A DNA stretch of 64,000 bases from Rutstroemia sp. NJR-2017a BVV2 (Eukaryota; Ascomycota; Leotiomycetes; Helotiales; Rutstroemiaceae). The stretch covers positions 930,001 through 994,000 of the forward strand of contig NJPS01000044.1 in NCBI GenBank assembly GCA_002946415.1, read 5' to 3'. Shown piece after piece: positions 1 through 10,333 of this stretch (the first letter of the stretch is position 1; each line of letters opens with the position of its first letter). The position numbers and the translations under genes are program-made. The notes below the pieces were generated by a model. It had not been told where the DNA came from and ran no database searches. It was given only the letters and a program-made list of their open reading frames with translations.

Positions 1-714
1 TGTTCTTTGTTCGTTTGACTGTTGCGATGTTTGAGGATCTGGAACTTGGAGAATAGTATGTCGTAGATGGATATATATTTGAGAAGATCGATCTCGATAT
101 CGAAGTTGGACGGCACAATTATTTGGCTGATGTAAAGTGTCGTTGCTATTTTCTGTTTAAGGTAAGTAGATGCGGGGTGAATGGCGAATCTAGATATCTG
201 CCTAGAGCTGCGTTGCGCTGCGATAAACAGCATCATGCAGTAGCTATCCTTGTCCATTTAGTGCTGTTCAGGTGCGGCCGCTTGTCCGAGTACCGAGCTC
301 GAAGATCCTTGTGTTGCTTCTCACAACGCTTGCACAGTGGAATATTATAATCACATCATCGACGCCATTGCTGGTAACTTATATTACTCTATATTGGATC
401 TTTGGTGGTGCCCTATGCATTCCTGCAAACTTTCCCCGACCTTTCCCAAAACCTACGCCTCATTTAATCCACTGAGCACCCCAGCTAGCCTTTCTATAGT
501 TGTCTGCTGCGCCAGGAGCTCAACATATGGATAGGGGCATGAAGTGTCTATTGGATCCAAGATTGGAACTCGCTGGCGATCGTGCTACTGATGCTCATGA
601 AGTTGAGCTCGCGTTCATACATAATCTCTTGAGGACTTCCTGGCCCATCCGTGTGGGAGTCTCCTTCCTCTCACAGCCCACGGCTAACCAAAGGAGCTGG
701 AGAGTCTGCATTTC
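1..714. other. Intergenic left edge, no supported gene
   Basis: I see no coding sequence that can be supported here. Open frames are short and lack family resemblance. The stretch lies downstream of the minus-strand transporter gene and contains the first copy of a ~70-bp direct repeat (240-308). Read on the minus strand, the repeat copy lies in a short open frame with a CxxC-type motif (CKRCEK), but this ends in a stop, so at most it is a relic. Confidence 0.5.
240..308 (+). repeat. Direct repeat, left copy (flanks MFS gene)
   Basis: The segment starting GTAGCTATCCTTGTC and containing GCGGCCGCTTG recurs at 3315-3386 in the same orientation. The first 45 bases match at 40 positions. An indel-rich part follows, and both copies share ACCGAGCTC and end in GAAGATCC. 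The two copies bracket the whole transporter gene. Origin is unknown: it could be a transposon scar, a fragment of a duplicated gene, or a shared regulatory segment. Confidence 0.8.
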
Positions 715-2791
715 CTAATTCTTTGGAAGCTCATTGCTACCATCGCTCTTTTCAGGAGTAGTCTCGGCGGTCCCAGCGGTCCCAGCGGTCGCGGTGGTCA
801 CTTCAGGAGCGGCAACTGCATCACTTTGCTTAGACTTCTTGTATTGCCTGAAAACCATATAAGATGATATTAGAGTCGCCAACACGGCCCAAGCAATAGC
901 CCCACAATACGCCGCCTGGTATCCGCGCATGCGGGCATGGAGCAAGTTCTGGCCCCCGTTGTTATTGGCCACACTGTTAGCGATGACGGTGAGAACCGCG
1001 AAGCCAAACACAGCACCACCAACGTTGAGTGACATCTAAATATCAAGTTAGGTGTGGTTGATCATCTCCCATGGAAAATTAACGTACATTGAAAACGCCG
1101 GCAACAGAACCCTGATCAGCTGAGGGAGCCGATGTGACTACGATAACCATAGAAACATAGTAGACGGTTCCCACCCCCATGATGTACAAAATCATACCTG
1201 GGAAGCACAAACGCCAGTAGTCATTAGTCGAGTCAACAAATGCGAGCAAGGTAACCCCAGAAATGGTAAAAAGCCAGCTAACGAGTAGGAGGACTTGCGG
1301 CCCAATAGGCGCTAGGAGGTGCGGGATGGCCATGTTTACTATGAAGGCGGTTACTCCAAGAGGTAGGAAGTGGATTGATGTCTCCAATGCCGTAAAGCCG
1401 AGGTCTACACCACGGGTTAGACTAATCTTAGTTGACGGAGAAGGCGTCATGAAGGAAGTGAATACCTTGCAGTTGGAGGGTAAGAAAGTAGTTTGCACCC
1501 TGCCAGACTGCATATGTGATGGCTGCCAGTGCACATCCCACGGCAAGGTGGCTCGATTTCCACAAATTTCGCGGTACGAAAGGGTTTCGAGCTAGCTTCT
1601 TTTCGGAGGCAATGAAGGCAAGCAGCAGGACAACAGCAGCCACCAATGTTGCAATGACACTTGCATCGGACCAACCGACTTCATTGCCGGCCGTGGGGGG
1701 CATACACAAGTAGTATCAAACCCGGTACTGAAAGCCCAGTTCCAATAGGGTTGGACCGCTCTATGATTTGTTTAAGGCTGAGTGATTGCTCCTGGCCTGG
1801 AGTATGTGTACTGCGAAACAAGAACATGGCTAGGACGGCGAGGAGACCTTCGAGAATAAGAGGAAACCAAAATACCTGGGTAGCCGGATCAGAAGGAAGA
1901 AGGCTTCACAGCGGAAGGGGAACATACCCAACGCCATGAAACCAGAGATGTAAATAGGCCACCAATAATAGGCCCCAAGCTGTGTGGAATTAGCTGACAG
2001 TAACGCGTGATGGAAAGAAGCAAAGAAACACATACACGAAGCCCATTGAGCCTGTTGCACCCCACCAGCTAAGAGCAAGAGCGTGGGCCTTGGGCTTGGG
2101 AAAAAGGTGACCGACCATGGCTTGGGCCGAGGGAACGGTGAAGGCGGCGGCCATGCCTGCCTTATATTGGAAATTATTTTACGAGCGAGAGAGCAGGGAA
2201 GAATGGACGCACCTTGCAAGGCACGGGCAACAAGAAAGCCAATCTTATTCCTAACCAAGGCGCATATCAGGGTGAAAATGTTGAAAGCCACCATTGATAC
2301 CTTGAGCACAGGCTCCTGGCGCAAGGTGTCACCGAGGCGGCCACCAGCCATGAGGAAGCCGCCATACTATATTATTCCAGTCAGCAGCTGGCCTAGTCAT
2401 CGAAGATTTGGCGACTACTTACAGTCAGAGCATAGGCGGTCATGACCCATTGGAGTTCGCCGTCATCAAAGCCGAGGTTTTGCTTGATAGTCGGTAATGC
2501 AATGGTGCACATGCCCAAGTTACCAATATCGACGAAAAAGGTAATGCATCTGCTCTCCTGCGTGAGCCACTGACTAATATCAGCTCCAGAGCACACGTTG
2601 AAAACTCACATGACGGCAAAGCGAATGTACTGGACTGTCTTAGCATTGGTTTCGATTCCACTGGCTTCGGTTCTGTTGACTTTGGTTGCTGCAGTGGTGG
2701 ATTTGGGGGATTTGGCGAGGCCGGTGACGGCGAAGGTGATTGCTCGTGAATGGACATTGTGTGCTACGAGGTGGGTGTGAGCTGCTGTCAT
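715..2791 (-). CDS. DHA2-type MFS drug:H+ antiporter, one apparent frameshift
   Basis: Probable 14-helix plasma-membrane efflux transporter of the major facilitator superfamily. The inferred exons are 2610-2791, 2423-2549, 2213-2366, 2036-2156, 1928-1979, 1466-1875, 1088-1404 and 715-1035, all with GT-AG introns of 52-61 bases. Recognisable pieces are the first-helix segment FFVDIGNLGM, the YGGFLMAGGRLGD loop, the motif-C-like stretch GSMGFVLGPIIGG and WRWVFW. Joining all exons gives 1684 bases, one too many. The extra base falls in a run of six C (six G on the plus strand, 1695-1700), where the frame must shift from LLVYA to TAGNEVGW. Removing one base would give about 560 residues. It is either a sequencing homopolymer error or a recently inactivated gene. 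The start was chosen at the ATG opening the first exon. Substrate cannot be predicted. Confidence 0.8.
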
Positions 2792-3602
2792 CTACAATTG
2801 AGTATCCAAAAGCTTCTGTGTGAAAGATAGTGGTGAATATAACTGCGCTGGTGGAAAGAAATGGTTTTATATACCTACCTGGTGTATACAAAGTGTTAGG
2901 CAACGGCTGCGCGTCGTTGGCACACATCGTCGTCACATGCGGTTGTCTTTAAATTTAACAGCAACAGTTACTTTGAGGTAATGTATTACTCCCTGTTGAT
3001 GGGTCCATGTAAGCTCGCTAAACATAGAGTGAATTTTCAAAAGGAAGTAATAGATATAGAGTAAATAGTAAATCTCAATGTCTATCTAAAGCTATTGCGC
3101 TGCACACCCGGTGGAGTTTGGTTTTGAGACTCTTTTTATCTCTACCAACAAATAAGTCTAACCGCCTCTCAAGATTATTGCTATTAAACATTAAAGTAAT
3201 CTCTGAGCAGATCAACAAACTAGAGTTAGTCAGATATTAATATCTCAATTTCTTGATTTTTGACCAGTTGAAGAGTACTGAAGCAAGAATTTGGGTGTGC
3301 CATGACTCCACCCCGTAGCTATCCTTGTCGATCTAATGCTGCTCAGGGGCGGCCGCTTGCACCGAGCTCCAGCGCCTCGAAGATCCCTGCTTGGAAATAT
3401 TGGACCGAGCACTTCAAAACCTAACCACGCCGGCTAACTGCTGGAAGAATTGGTCAGTTTCAAGCAGTGGGCGTAAGTGCCCTCCGGATTTTTGGTATCT
3501 TTCGCCAGTTTGCGCGTCGTTTTTAACAACTGAGGTGACGGCAGAACCAGGTTTCAGCACCGCAGATACGACAGTCTTTGTGCCGCAAAGATTCGTAACA
3601 TC
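2792..3602. other. Intergenic between MFS and YVC1 genes
   Basis: AT-rich shared upstream region of two divergently transcribed genes, the transporter (-) and the channel (+). It must hold both promoters. It also contains the second copy of the direct repeat (3315-3386), so that copy sits about 220 bases upstream of the channel start codon. No coding sequence is supported. Confidence 0.6.
3315..3386 (+). repeat. Direct repeat, right copy (flanks MFS gene)
   Basis: Second copy of the 240-308 repeat, same orientation, about 3.07 kb away. Relative to the left copy it carries 5 substitutions in the first 45 bases, lacks about 6 bases after CGCTTG, and has an 8-base insertion (CAGCGCCT) before CGAAGATCC. 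Weaker similarity may continue downstream (GGAAATATT here, GGAATATT at the left copy) after a ~25-base indel. Confidence 0.8.
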
Positions 3603-6472
3603 ATGGCGCTTCTCGACGACCAGAAGACGATGAAGCTCCCAATCATCACCCACGACGATTCTTTCGTCAAGGTGGTAAAAGCCTTGTCCATGTATGTTGG
3701 ATGAACGCGCTGTTGATTGGAGTCCTTACTAAGTTGACTGTAGATTCTTTGTCGATGAAATCGTCCTGCCCTCAACTATCGAGCAATTGCGAACTACCTC
3801 TGCCGGGAATAGTATTCGAATACTTGTGGAACATCTCGTTGACAATGTTACCAATCCAGCAATTATAAACGCAATTCTGTGAGTAGCAATCAAGCCCAAG
3901 AATGTAACAGTCGCTAAGAAACACCCAGAACGCTGAAATGGCACTTTTCTACACTTGAAGTCGACGACCGCGGAATCAACGAAACCCGGGCAAACGCGTG
4001 CGAAATAGTGGCATGGAGATTCTTGAGTCGAGTATCAGAACGAGATGCCGTCGATTTCTGTTTATACGATTTACCCGAACCTACCCTCCAACGTCCATTC
4101 GAGCAAGTCGCAGATACCTCCGAGCATACAGAACATTCGAGTTTATTGCCGCAATTTAGAGACCGGGACTCGCCTGGTACTTCACGACCAGCAAGTAGGA
4201 AGAGGACGGACCTTCTCCGACAAATATCACATATGGGAACTTTCTTCACAGATGGCTTGGTTGACGACGAGGAAGACCCAACTTCTTCATTCACAGGGCT
4301 GAACGGTCTTGAAATTGCTGCAGTGGCAGATTGCAAGAAATTTCTTAGTCAAAGGATTGTGCAGAAGATTATCACTGGTATATGGAATGGGGATATCACT
4401 TTTTGGGAAAGTCTGAGCGAACACACGCAGAAGAAAGCTCAGTTCTACAACCGGAAGAAATCAGACCCTTTTTCGAGACTACGAGTACCAAGATATATAA
4501 AAGCATTTGAAGTTTTATTCTTCGCGTCCTTCATGTTTCTTTATTATGCTGTCCTCGTTGAACGCAATCCGTAGGCCTTCCTTGCCCACTTTGTGATGAT
4601 TATTTCTAACGATATTCCAGGCATCATATCACGCCATTGGAAATTACGCTTTATGTTTGGTTTGCTGCTTTTGCTTACGATGAACTTGGAGAATTCATTG
4701 ACGCAGGATCCATCTTCTATGCTGTAGATATTTGGAATTCTTGTGATTTGATAATTATCCTAATAGGAGCATCCTTCTTACTTACTCGTTCGTGACCCCC
4801 CATCCAAGATGCGTTTCATCGGTTTAACAATCGCTAGGGGTAATTGGATTGACCAAAGATGATAACACAATCATTGATATGGCCTTTGACATCTTGTCAT
4901 TAGAAGCATTGTTCATGGTTCCAAGGTATGTTTGGATGAGTGCATGAAAAATTCGGGCTGACCAAAGATCATAGGATATGTTCGCTGCTGAGTTTGCACC
5001 CTTATTTTGGAACGCTTGTAAGGACGAAAACATCCAAGATTGTATCCACAATGCTAACCTGTTACAGATTCCGTGCTTGAAAGAAATGGTTTGCAGTCCA
5101 GAAGAGTCATGACTCGCAACTGTGCTGACACTAGCATAGGCGAAAGACTTCGTGAAGTTCATGGTCATTGTGGTTGTTCTTTACATAGGTAGGTTATCTA
5201 CCATTCAACGACCAGCTTGTGCACGCCCTAATGTGCGGCCTAGGGTTCCTGACGACCTTTACACTACTTGCACGGGACACATTCACACTTGGCGAGATGA
5301 GCTGGGTTCTGATCAAAGTTTTCTTCGGGTCAAGCTATCTAGGATTTGTAAGCCATTCCACTGCAGCAGGAAGACTATAACTAACCAGAATTAGGATATT
5401 ATGAACGATGTGTGTCATTCCGGACCCTGCTCACAGAAATTTGCTAAATACCGTAGATCTCACCTCAATTGGGTCCACCTCTGATGCTCATATTTGTCTG
5501 CATGACAAACATATTGTTGATCACATCCTTGATCAGTATTCTGAGTGACAGCTTCTCCAAGGTAATCCCAACGATCCATTCGTGTTTCCAAAGTTAACGT
5601 TTTTGAAGGTCATCTCGCACGCTAGGTATGGTAAATTAACGTGAATTGTGACATCTAGCTGATTGAACTAGGGAGGAATATCTTTACGTATACTCAGTCT
5701 ATGTGCTAGAGGTAAATAGACATCGCTGTGCCCATTATTACTCGTCGCTAATTCGGACAGGCTTCCACCAGCAATCGCCTCACTCACTTCTACCCTCCTT
5801 TTGTAAGCCAAGGGAAACCTCATTTTATCGATTCAGTAACAGACTAACAACCATCAGAACTTGATACCTTTAATTCTTATTCGCCCTCTGAGGCTATTCA
5901 TGTCCGCTCCTTCGTTGCGCCGGACCCGTATTGGCCTCCTCAAAACCACCCATATCCCCTTCGTTCTGGCGATCAGGGTTTTCGAAGGGCTCTACTCGCA
6001 CCTTTCTGACCCCTCGTCCTTTCCACATTCGTCAGTCGATACCTCTCCAACTACACCCACACCAAGCGAACCTGCAAACAAAGGAAAAGCTAGGAAGAAG
6101 TTCCTCACGAGTCGAACTGGTACCAACACAATGTCGCTTCATTTTACGGACGGACCTAGTGTTGACAGTGTTCTAAGTCCGCTTCTGCTTGATCGACAGC
6201 TTGCCAAGGCGCGAAGAAAGGGTTACAATAATAATAGCTCTGCCAATAATGATATTGGGAATGGCGAACCAAATAGGAAAATGGTGTGGAATGACAGTGG
6301 ATTGGGCGCTGACAGCAATGACAGACATGGAGCAAGCTCCGATACAGATCATGAAATGAGTGAGAGGGAGAGAAGATTGGAGGTCAAGGTTGACGATTTG
6401 AGCAAGAAAATTGAGGAATTGATGAGAATAGTTCTGGCGGGACAGGGAATGGCTGGTGATGTGGAGGCGTAG
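3603..6472 (+). CDS. yvc1: Yvc1/TRPY1-type vacuolar cation channel
   Basis: Fungal TRP-family channel, known in yeast to release Ca2+ from the vacuole in response to stretch and cytosolic Ca2+. Fifteen exons splice in frame to 723 residues: 3603-3691, 3744-3878, 3929-4570, 4621-4787, 4838-4925, 4975-5017, 5068-5088, 5140-5188, 5244-5347, 5395-5409, 5457-5561, 5609-5625, 5672-5711, 5761-5802 and 5858-6472. Family hallmarks visible in order are LNGLEIAAVADCKKFLSQ, the first helix near AFEVLFFASFMFLYY, DIAFDILSLEALF-like sequence, the pore region around LGEMSWVLIKVFFGSSYLGF, and MLIFVCMTNILLITSL. The C-terminal cytosolic tail is Ser/Asn-rich and ends in a coiled coil (MSERERRLEVKVDDLSKKIE). Three exons are only 15, 17 and 21 bases. 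The start is the first ATG giving an uninterrupted frame, with little sequence conservation to test it. Confidence 0.93.
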
Positions 6473-8027
6473 AAGAAGACATGAGGTTAATTTTATTGGA
6501 ATATGTTGTGGTGAGCGGAGCGCTGTAAATACTAAGGTTGTAAATAATCACGAGAAGCGAAGTACATATATGAAGTGAAGACAATACCAAAATTGGATAA
6601 CAAAAGCACAATTATGAAACGGGCAATCTCCCCAAACAGATTTGGAGGTCGAGGAGATTTGATGGCGCAGTAGCGGGACGGACTTTTGAAATGTGCAAGA
6701 ATACGAGTTTCCAGCGACTGCAATGCGGGTGCTTGAGTTTAATGCAATTATTGACGGCGGTGATGTCAAACCTACTAGTTACCAACTATCCGAGTTCCTA
6801 CTCGACTTTCCTGACTGACCGTAAAGACATCTCACCGGAACAAGAAGTCAGTAAGACTAGACTACGAACCCAGCAGATATTTTGTGAGCATGAGAGACAT
6901 TCACTCGACTCCACATAATTTTGAATCTCACTTGCTAAGGCTGTGCCCTACTAATCCACGAGATCTTTGATCACGGTATGAAATTTCCACTCAGTGGAAA
7001 GTCCGAAAAGCCGCCCCCAACCCCTCCCCCTATTTTATCCGAGACTACCTACTCCACAACCGATTCTGCACGTTTGCAAATTTTTAATTCATACACATTC
7101 ATCCCATTCGTTCTATTTGCAGGTATCTGTTTATTTGTGGTACGATGGTCATCAAAGTAGTGGAAATTATTGAAATAGTAAAGATAAATGGTTAATTCAC
7201 TTCACGCGTAACGCATCACCCAGGGGTCCAGTGCTATATGTAAATCTGGATTCGGCCTGACTCACGAGAACCAGAAAGAATTCAATCTTGGAGTTCTGCG
7301 GATACTTTTGGCAGTCGTTGATTCGTCTGAGTTTGGTATAATTATATGGGAGTCATACGATGATACGTGCTTTCTTGGGAGTGAATCCGAGTGACAGGCC
7401 CATCTAGTGAGTCGTGACTCAGAAGGTTGATGGAGATGTTGACCCTGGCGAAGATATCTAGACACGTAAGATTCTGGGATCATCCTCCTAAGTGAGAATC
7501 GGAAATGGACTTTTTCTCAAATACGCCCGGTTGAATACAACCATTGTTTGAAATATCTAGGTGAGGCACTCGAATAGGAGATCATATTAGGTTGTCTATT
7601 AAAGGCTGGACTCTGCTTGCCAGTAAGATCTAGAATCAACAAAATAAAATCAACAAATGAAGAACTGATCCTGAAAAATGCGTGAAATCCTCCCGCCAAA
7701 AAAAAAACAAAAAAAAACACAGTATACCGTCAAAGACGATCGAAAGGCTAAAGCTATGAGATGCCAAAAAAAAAAAGTAGTAAAAACTCAAGCTTTCCAT
7801 AGTATCCAAAAAACAAACCATCTCTCCCCCACCACCCCAAAAAAGTAGCGTCACCGAGATACAATCAAACATTCCAAGAAGTGAAGTCCTTCGCCCCCCT
7901 CCCGCCCCGAAAAGAAAAAAAGTATGCGAAATGCGGCATGCCCAGCAACAAAATTATCAGGTTATGTAGTATACCCGCGACAGTATGACCAAACAGTTTA
8001 GAAACATCCAGATAGTCAACTCCACAC
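6473..8027. other. Intergenic, AT-rich with A-homopolymers
   Basis: Lies between the 3' ends of two convergent genes. There are several runs of 8-11 A between 7699 and 7925 (for example in the 7699-7718 and 7765-7776 intervals) and C-rich spacers next to them. One 60-codon open frame (6978-7160) is described separately. Nothing else is supported. Confidence 0.5.
6978..7160 (+). CDS. Possible small tail-anchored protein, unrecognised
   Basis: A 60-codon ATG frame with a Pro-rich N-terminal part (KPPPTPPP), then a hydrophobic stretch of about 19 residues (FIPFVLFAGICLFVV) right before a basic C-terminus (RWSSK). That layout suits a tail-anchored membrane protein. I do not recognise a family, there is no intron support, and such frames also occur by chance, so confidence is low. 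Confidence 0.2.
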   Translation: MKFPLSGKSEKPPPTPPPILSETTYSTTDSARLQIFNSYTFIPFVLFAGICLFVVRWSSK

Positions 8028-10333
8028 TTAATAATCGATTAACTCAGTGAATCCGGATACTCCGAGTCTCTCCATCACACCAGGCTTTAAGCCATCGACA
8101 TCTTCCTCCTCCTCTACATCCTCCACCGCAGAATCGTCTGCAATTTCCTGAGCTTTCTCGCCCATACGGCGCATCTTATTGATCACCTCTCGCTTCATTT
8201 CGTTGAGAATCTTTATGTAATATCGCCCTATTGTTTTGTCTTCTGCAATTCTGGCGAGTTGTTCGTGGTGGCGCTTGCAAATCTCAGGGCCATGTTTGTG
8301 ATCTCGTGGGTTTTGAAAAGCCGCGATGTAGTAGACGCTGAGTGCCGAAAATACACAGTAATGCAGAAACTATATGGTTCGTATCATATTAGCCTTTTGA
8401 CAAGTATAGACAATAAAGCGTACAGTGGCAAAAGAGAGGAACAAACTTACCCATAAATTGACATAACGAGGACTGTTATTGTATAGTTCGTCCGTGATGC
8501 TCAGAGTTCTGTGGCATGCTCTCATGAGAATTTTGACGTAGGAGTTGACTCTTGCGGCTGGGTAATGGGTGTGTTGCTCGTCAGTCTTCTCGAGAGTGTT
8601 GGAAGTCAGTAGGATGAATGGTCGATACAACAATATGAGAGCCTGGTTATAAGCCACCAACAAGATGGTTTTCTGAGCAAGATAAGATTTATTTACCACT
8701 GCTGGTGTATCCTCGTCAAATTCCGATTCAAGGAGGATCCCAGCCTTCTGTTTCCAGGCTTTGAGACTCTCCTTGTGTTTCTCTACTAATTCGAGATGCG
8801 TTTCCCTCTTAGGGGGTCTAACACCGCAGAAGTCTGCTAAAACGCCGCTTGTAATGATGGAAAGTCTGAGAACACTTAGAAATAGTCTTTGAGGCAGCGG
8901 GGATTTGATGGATCATCACCTACTCGGCATGTAGCCTGGTTGCGGTGAGGTAAGAGAGCTTATCTCTCCATAATGTGCGTATGACATTTTCGGTCAAGTG
9001 CGCGTCTATGACATTTCTGGGGATGTCCTAATTGAAGGATGAGTTAGCAAGATACTTCTAAATAGTCTAATAGAAATTCGAATACAAAGTCAATTGCGTA
9101 GACATGAGGTGGAGGAAGTTCTTCAAGCCGTGACTCTTGATATTCAACCCCTACATAAGCCGTTCCAGCGAAGTAGAACCCATGAACAGAAAGGGGTAAA
9201 TAGTCAGACATCTCATGCAGGCTACTAGGCACACAACAAGTGAGAGTAGATCTTACCTGGTTGGAGTCATCCCGGCTAATTCTCTGGGGTCGATTCAAAC
9301 TACAACTTATGAATTTGTCTAGAGAGAAGGCAGCCTAAAAAGAGCGCTTTTCGCACTCAACCTCGATCATGCTGTACATGCCGTATAGGGGGTTCGGCTT
9401 GTGTAGTTTTAGTTTAAAGAGAAGGGTAACGACTTCGCCGAAGATGTTGTAGCATCTATTGATGCGTCCACGGGCGAGAAGGAAAAAGCATTGAATAATA
9501 CGTGCTTGCACCGTCCGTAGTGTGGGTCCACCAGTTTCCAAAAGCAATTGTTCGGTCGCGTACTGGCACCAACGCATCCTACAAACAGGTTAACTTCGAA
9601 TAAGGAACCTCAAGAATTTTTGAAGAACTCACCCGCAATTAACGTTAGGCTCAGCTTCGCAACCCTCCATGTAACACGTAGCTTCCGCAAATATCATGAA
9701 CAGGATAGCCTTTCTTCTGATCCACTCATTCACGTCTGTCAATGCATTTTCCCCGGACATTAGCTCCTTTAACCACTTATCTACACTGGGCCTGTGTAAG
9801 TAGACAATACTGGGAGCTGCCATCTCGAAATAGGTGGTAACCATCTGTTTGGCAAGCGCCTGGGTTGGGAGGGATGAGAATGCCTCGTACTCTGGCGTCG
9901 GAGGGTCGCCTGAGACGAACACATTCTCAGGATCAACGGATAGCGGGGAGGCGTCGGCAGGATCTTCTGCTGAACTGGTCATGGCTTTTTGTGTCTTCTG
10001 TTTTCTTCTAGAGCTCCGCCTTGGTTCCGACGATGATGCCAATGCTACGGCAGGAACCCTAAGAATTGAGGCCCGTCTTGCAGAGCCTGAGGGAACATCA
10101 CCAGCGTCCGACGTTGGAGGCGCGGCGACGTTGAGACGTTCCCAAGTCGCCGATGGACTGGGTGTGCTCATTGAGCTCAGCGAAGTCAACGAACTATCTG
10201 AATCGTCCACATTATAGTCGGCTTCTTGGTTAATGCGACATGCTCGCTTCGGACGCGTCGGAGTTTCGGGGGTGGGTGTGCTGGCTTTTCTCTTCAAGTT
10301 CGGTTTTGAGCCCATACTTCCTGTTGAGGTCAT
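8028..10333 (-). pseudogene. Fungal-specific transcription factor with in-frame TAG
   Basis: Exons 9633-10333, 9257-9578, 8924-9027, 8451-8865 and 8028-8369 join in one frame of 627 codons plus a stop. The N-terminal third is Ser/Thr/Pro-rich with basic patches (KRKAS, RPKRACR) and no Zn2Cys6 cluster that I can see. The middle matches the fungal transcription-factor homology region (PF04082-like): YLHRPSVDKWL, RTVQARIIQCFFLLARGR, and KRSF followed by AAFSLDKFIS. The C-terminus is acidic. At codon 315 (9335-9337) the conserved Trp of the usual KRxFW motif is replaced by TAG. Everything after it is still open and conserved-looking, including LILLYRPFILL. A TGG to TAG change would be one C-to-T transition on the plus strand in a CpA context, as repeat-induced mutation makes. 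An upstream in-frame ATG at 10456 is an alternative start. If the stop is real, the product is truncated. Confidence 0.75.

Noticed and set aside
240..308. Cloning-vector contamination
   Set aside because: GAGCTCGGTAC and GCGGCCGC recall polylinkers, but the diverged second copy at 3315 and natural flanks argue against vector sequence.
9044..9298. 84-codon minus-strand frame as an extra exon of the transcription factor
   Set aside because: Treating 9028-9256 as an intron keeps all later exons in frame and joins DDSNQ to DIPRN as expected; the frame has no conserved sequence.
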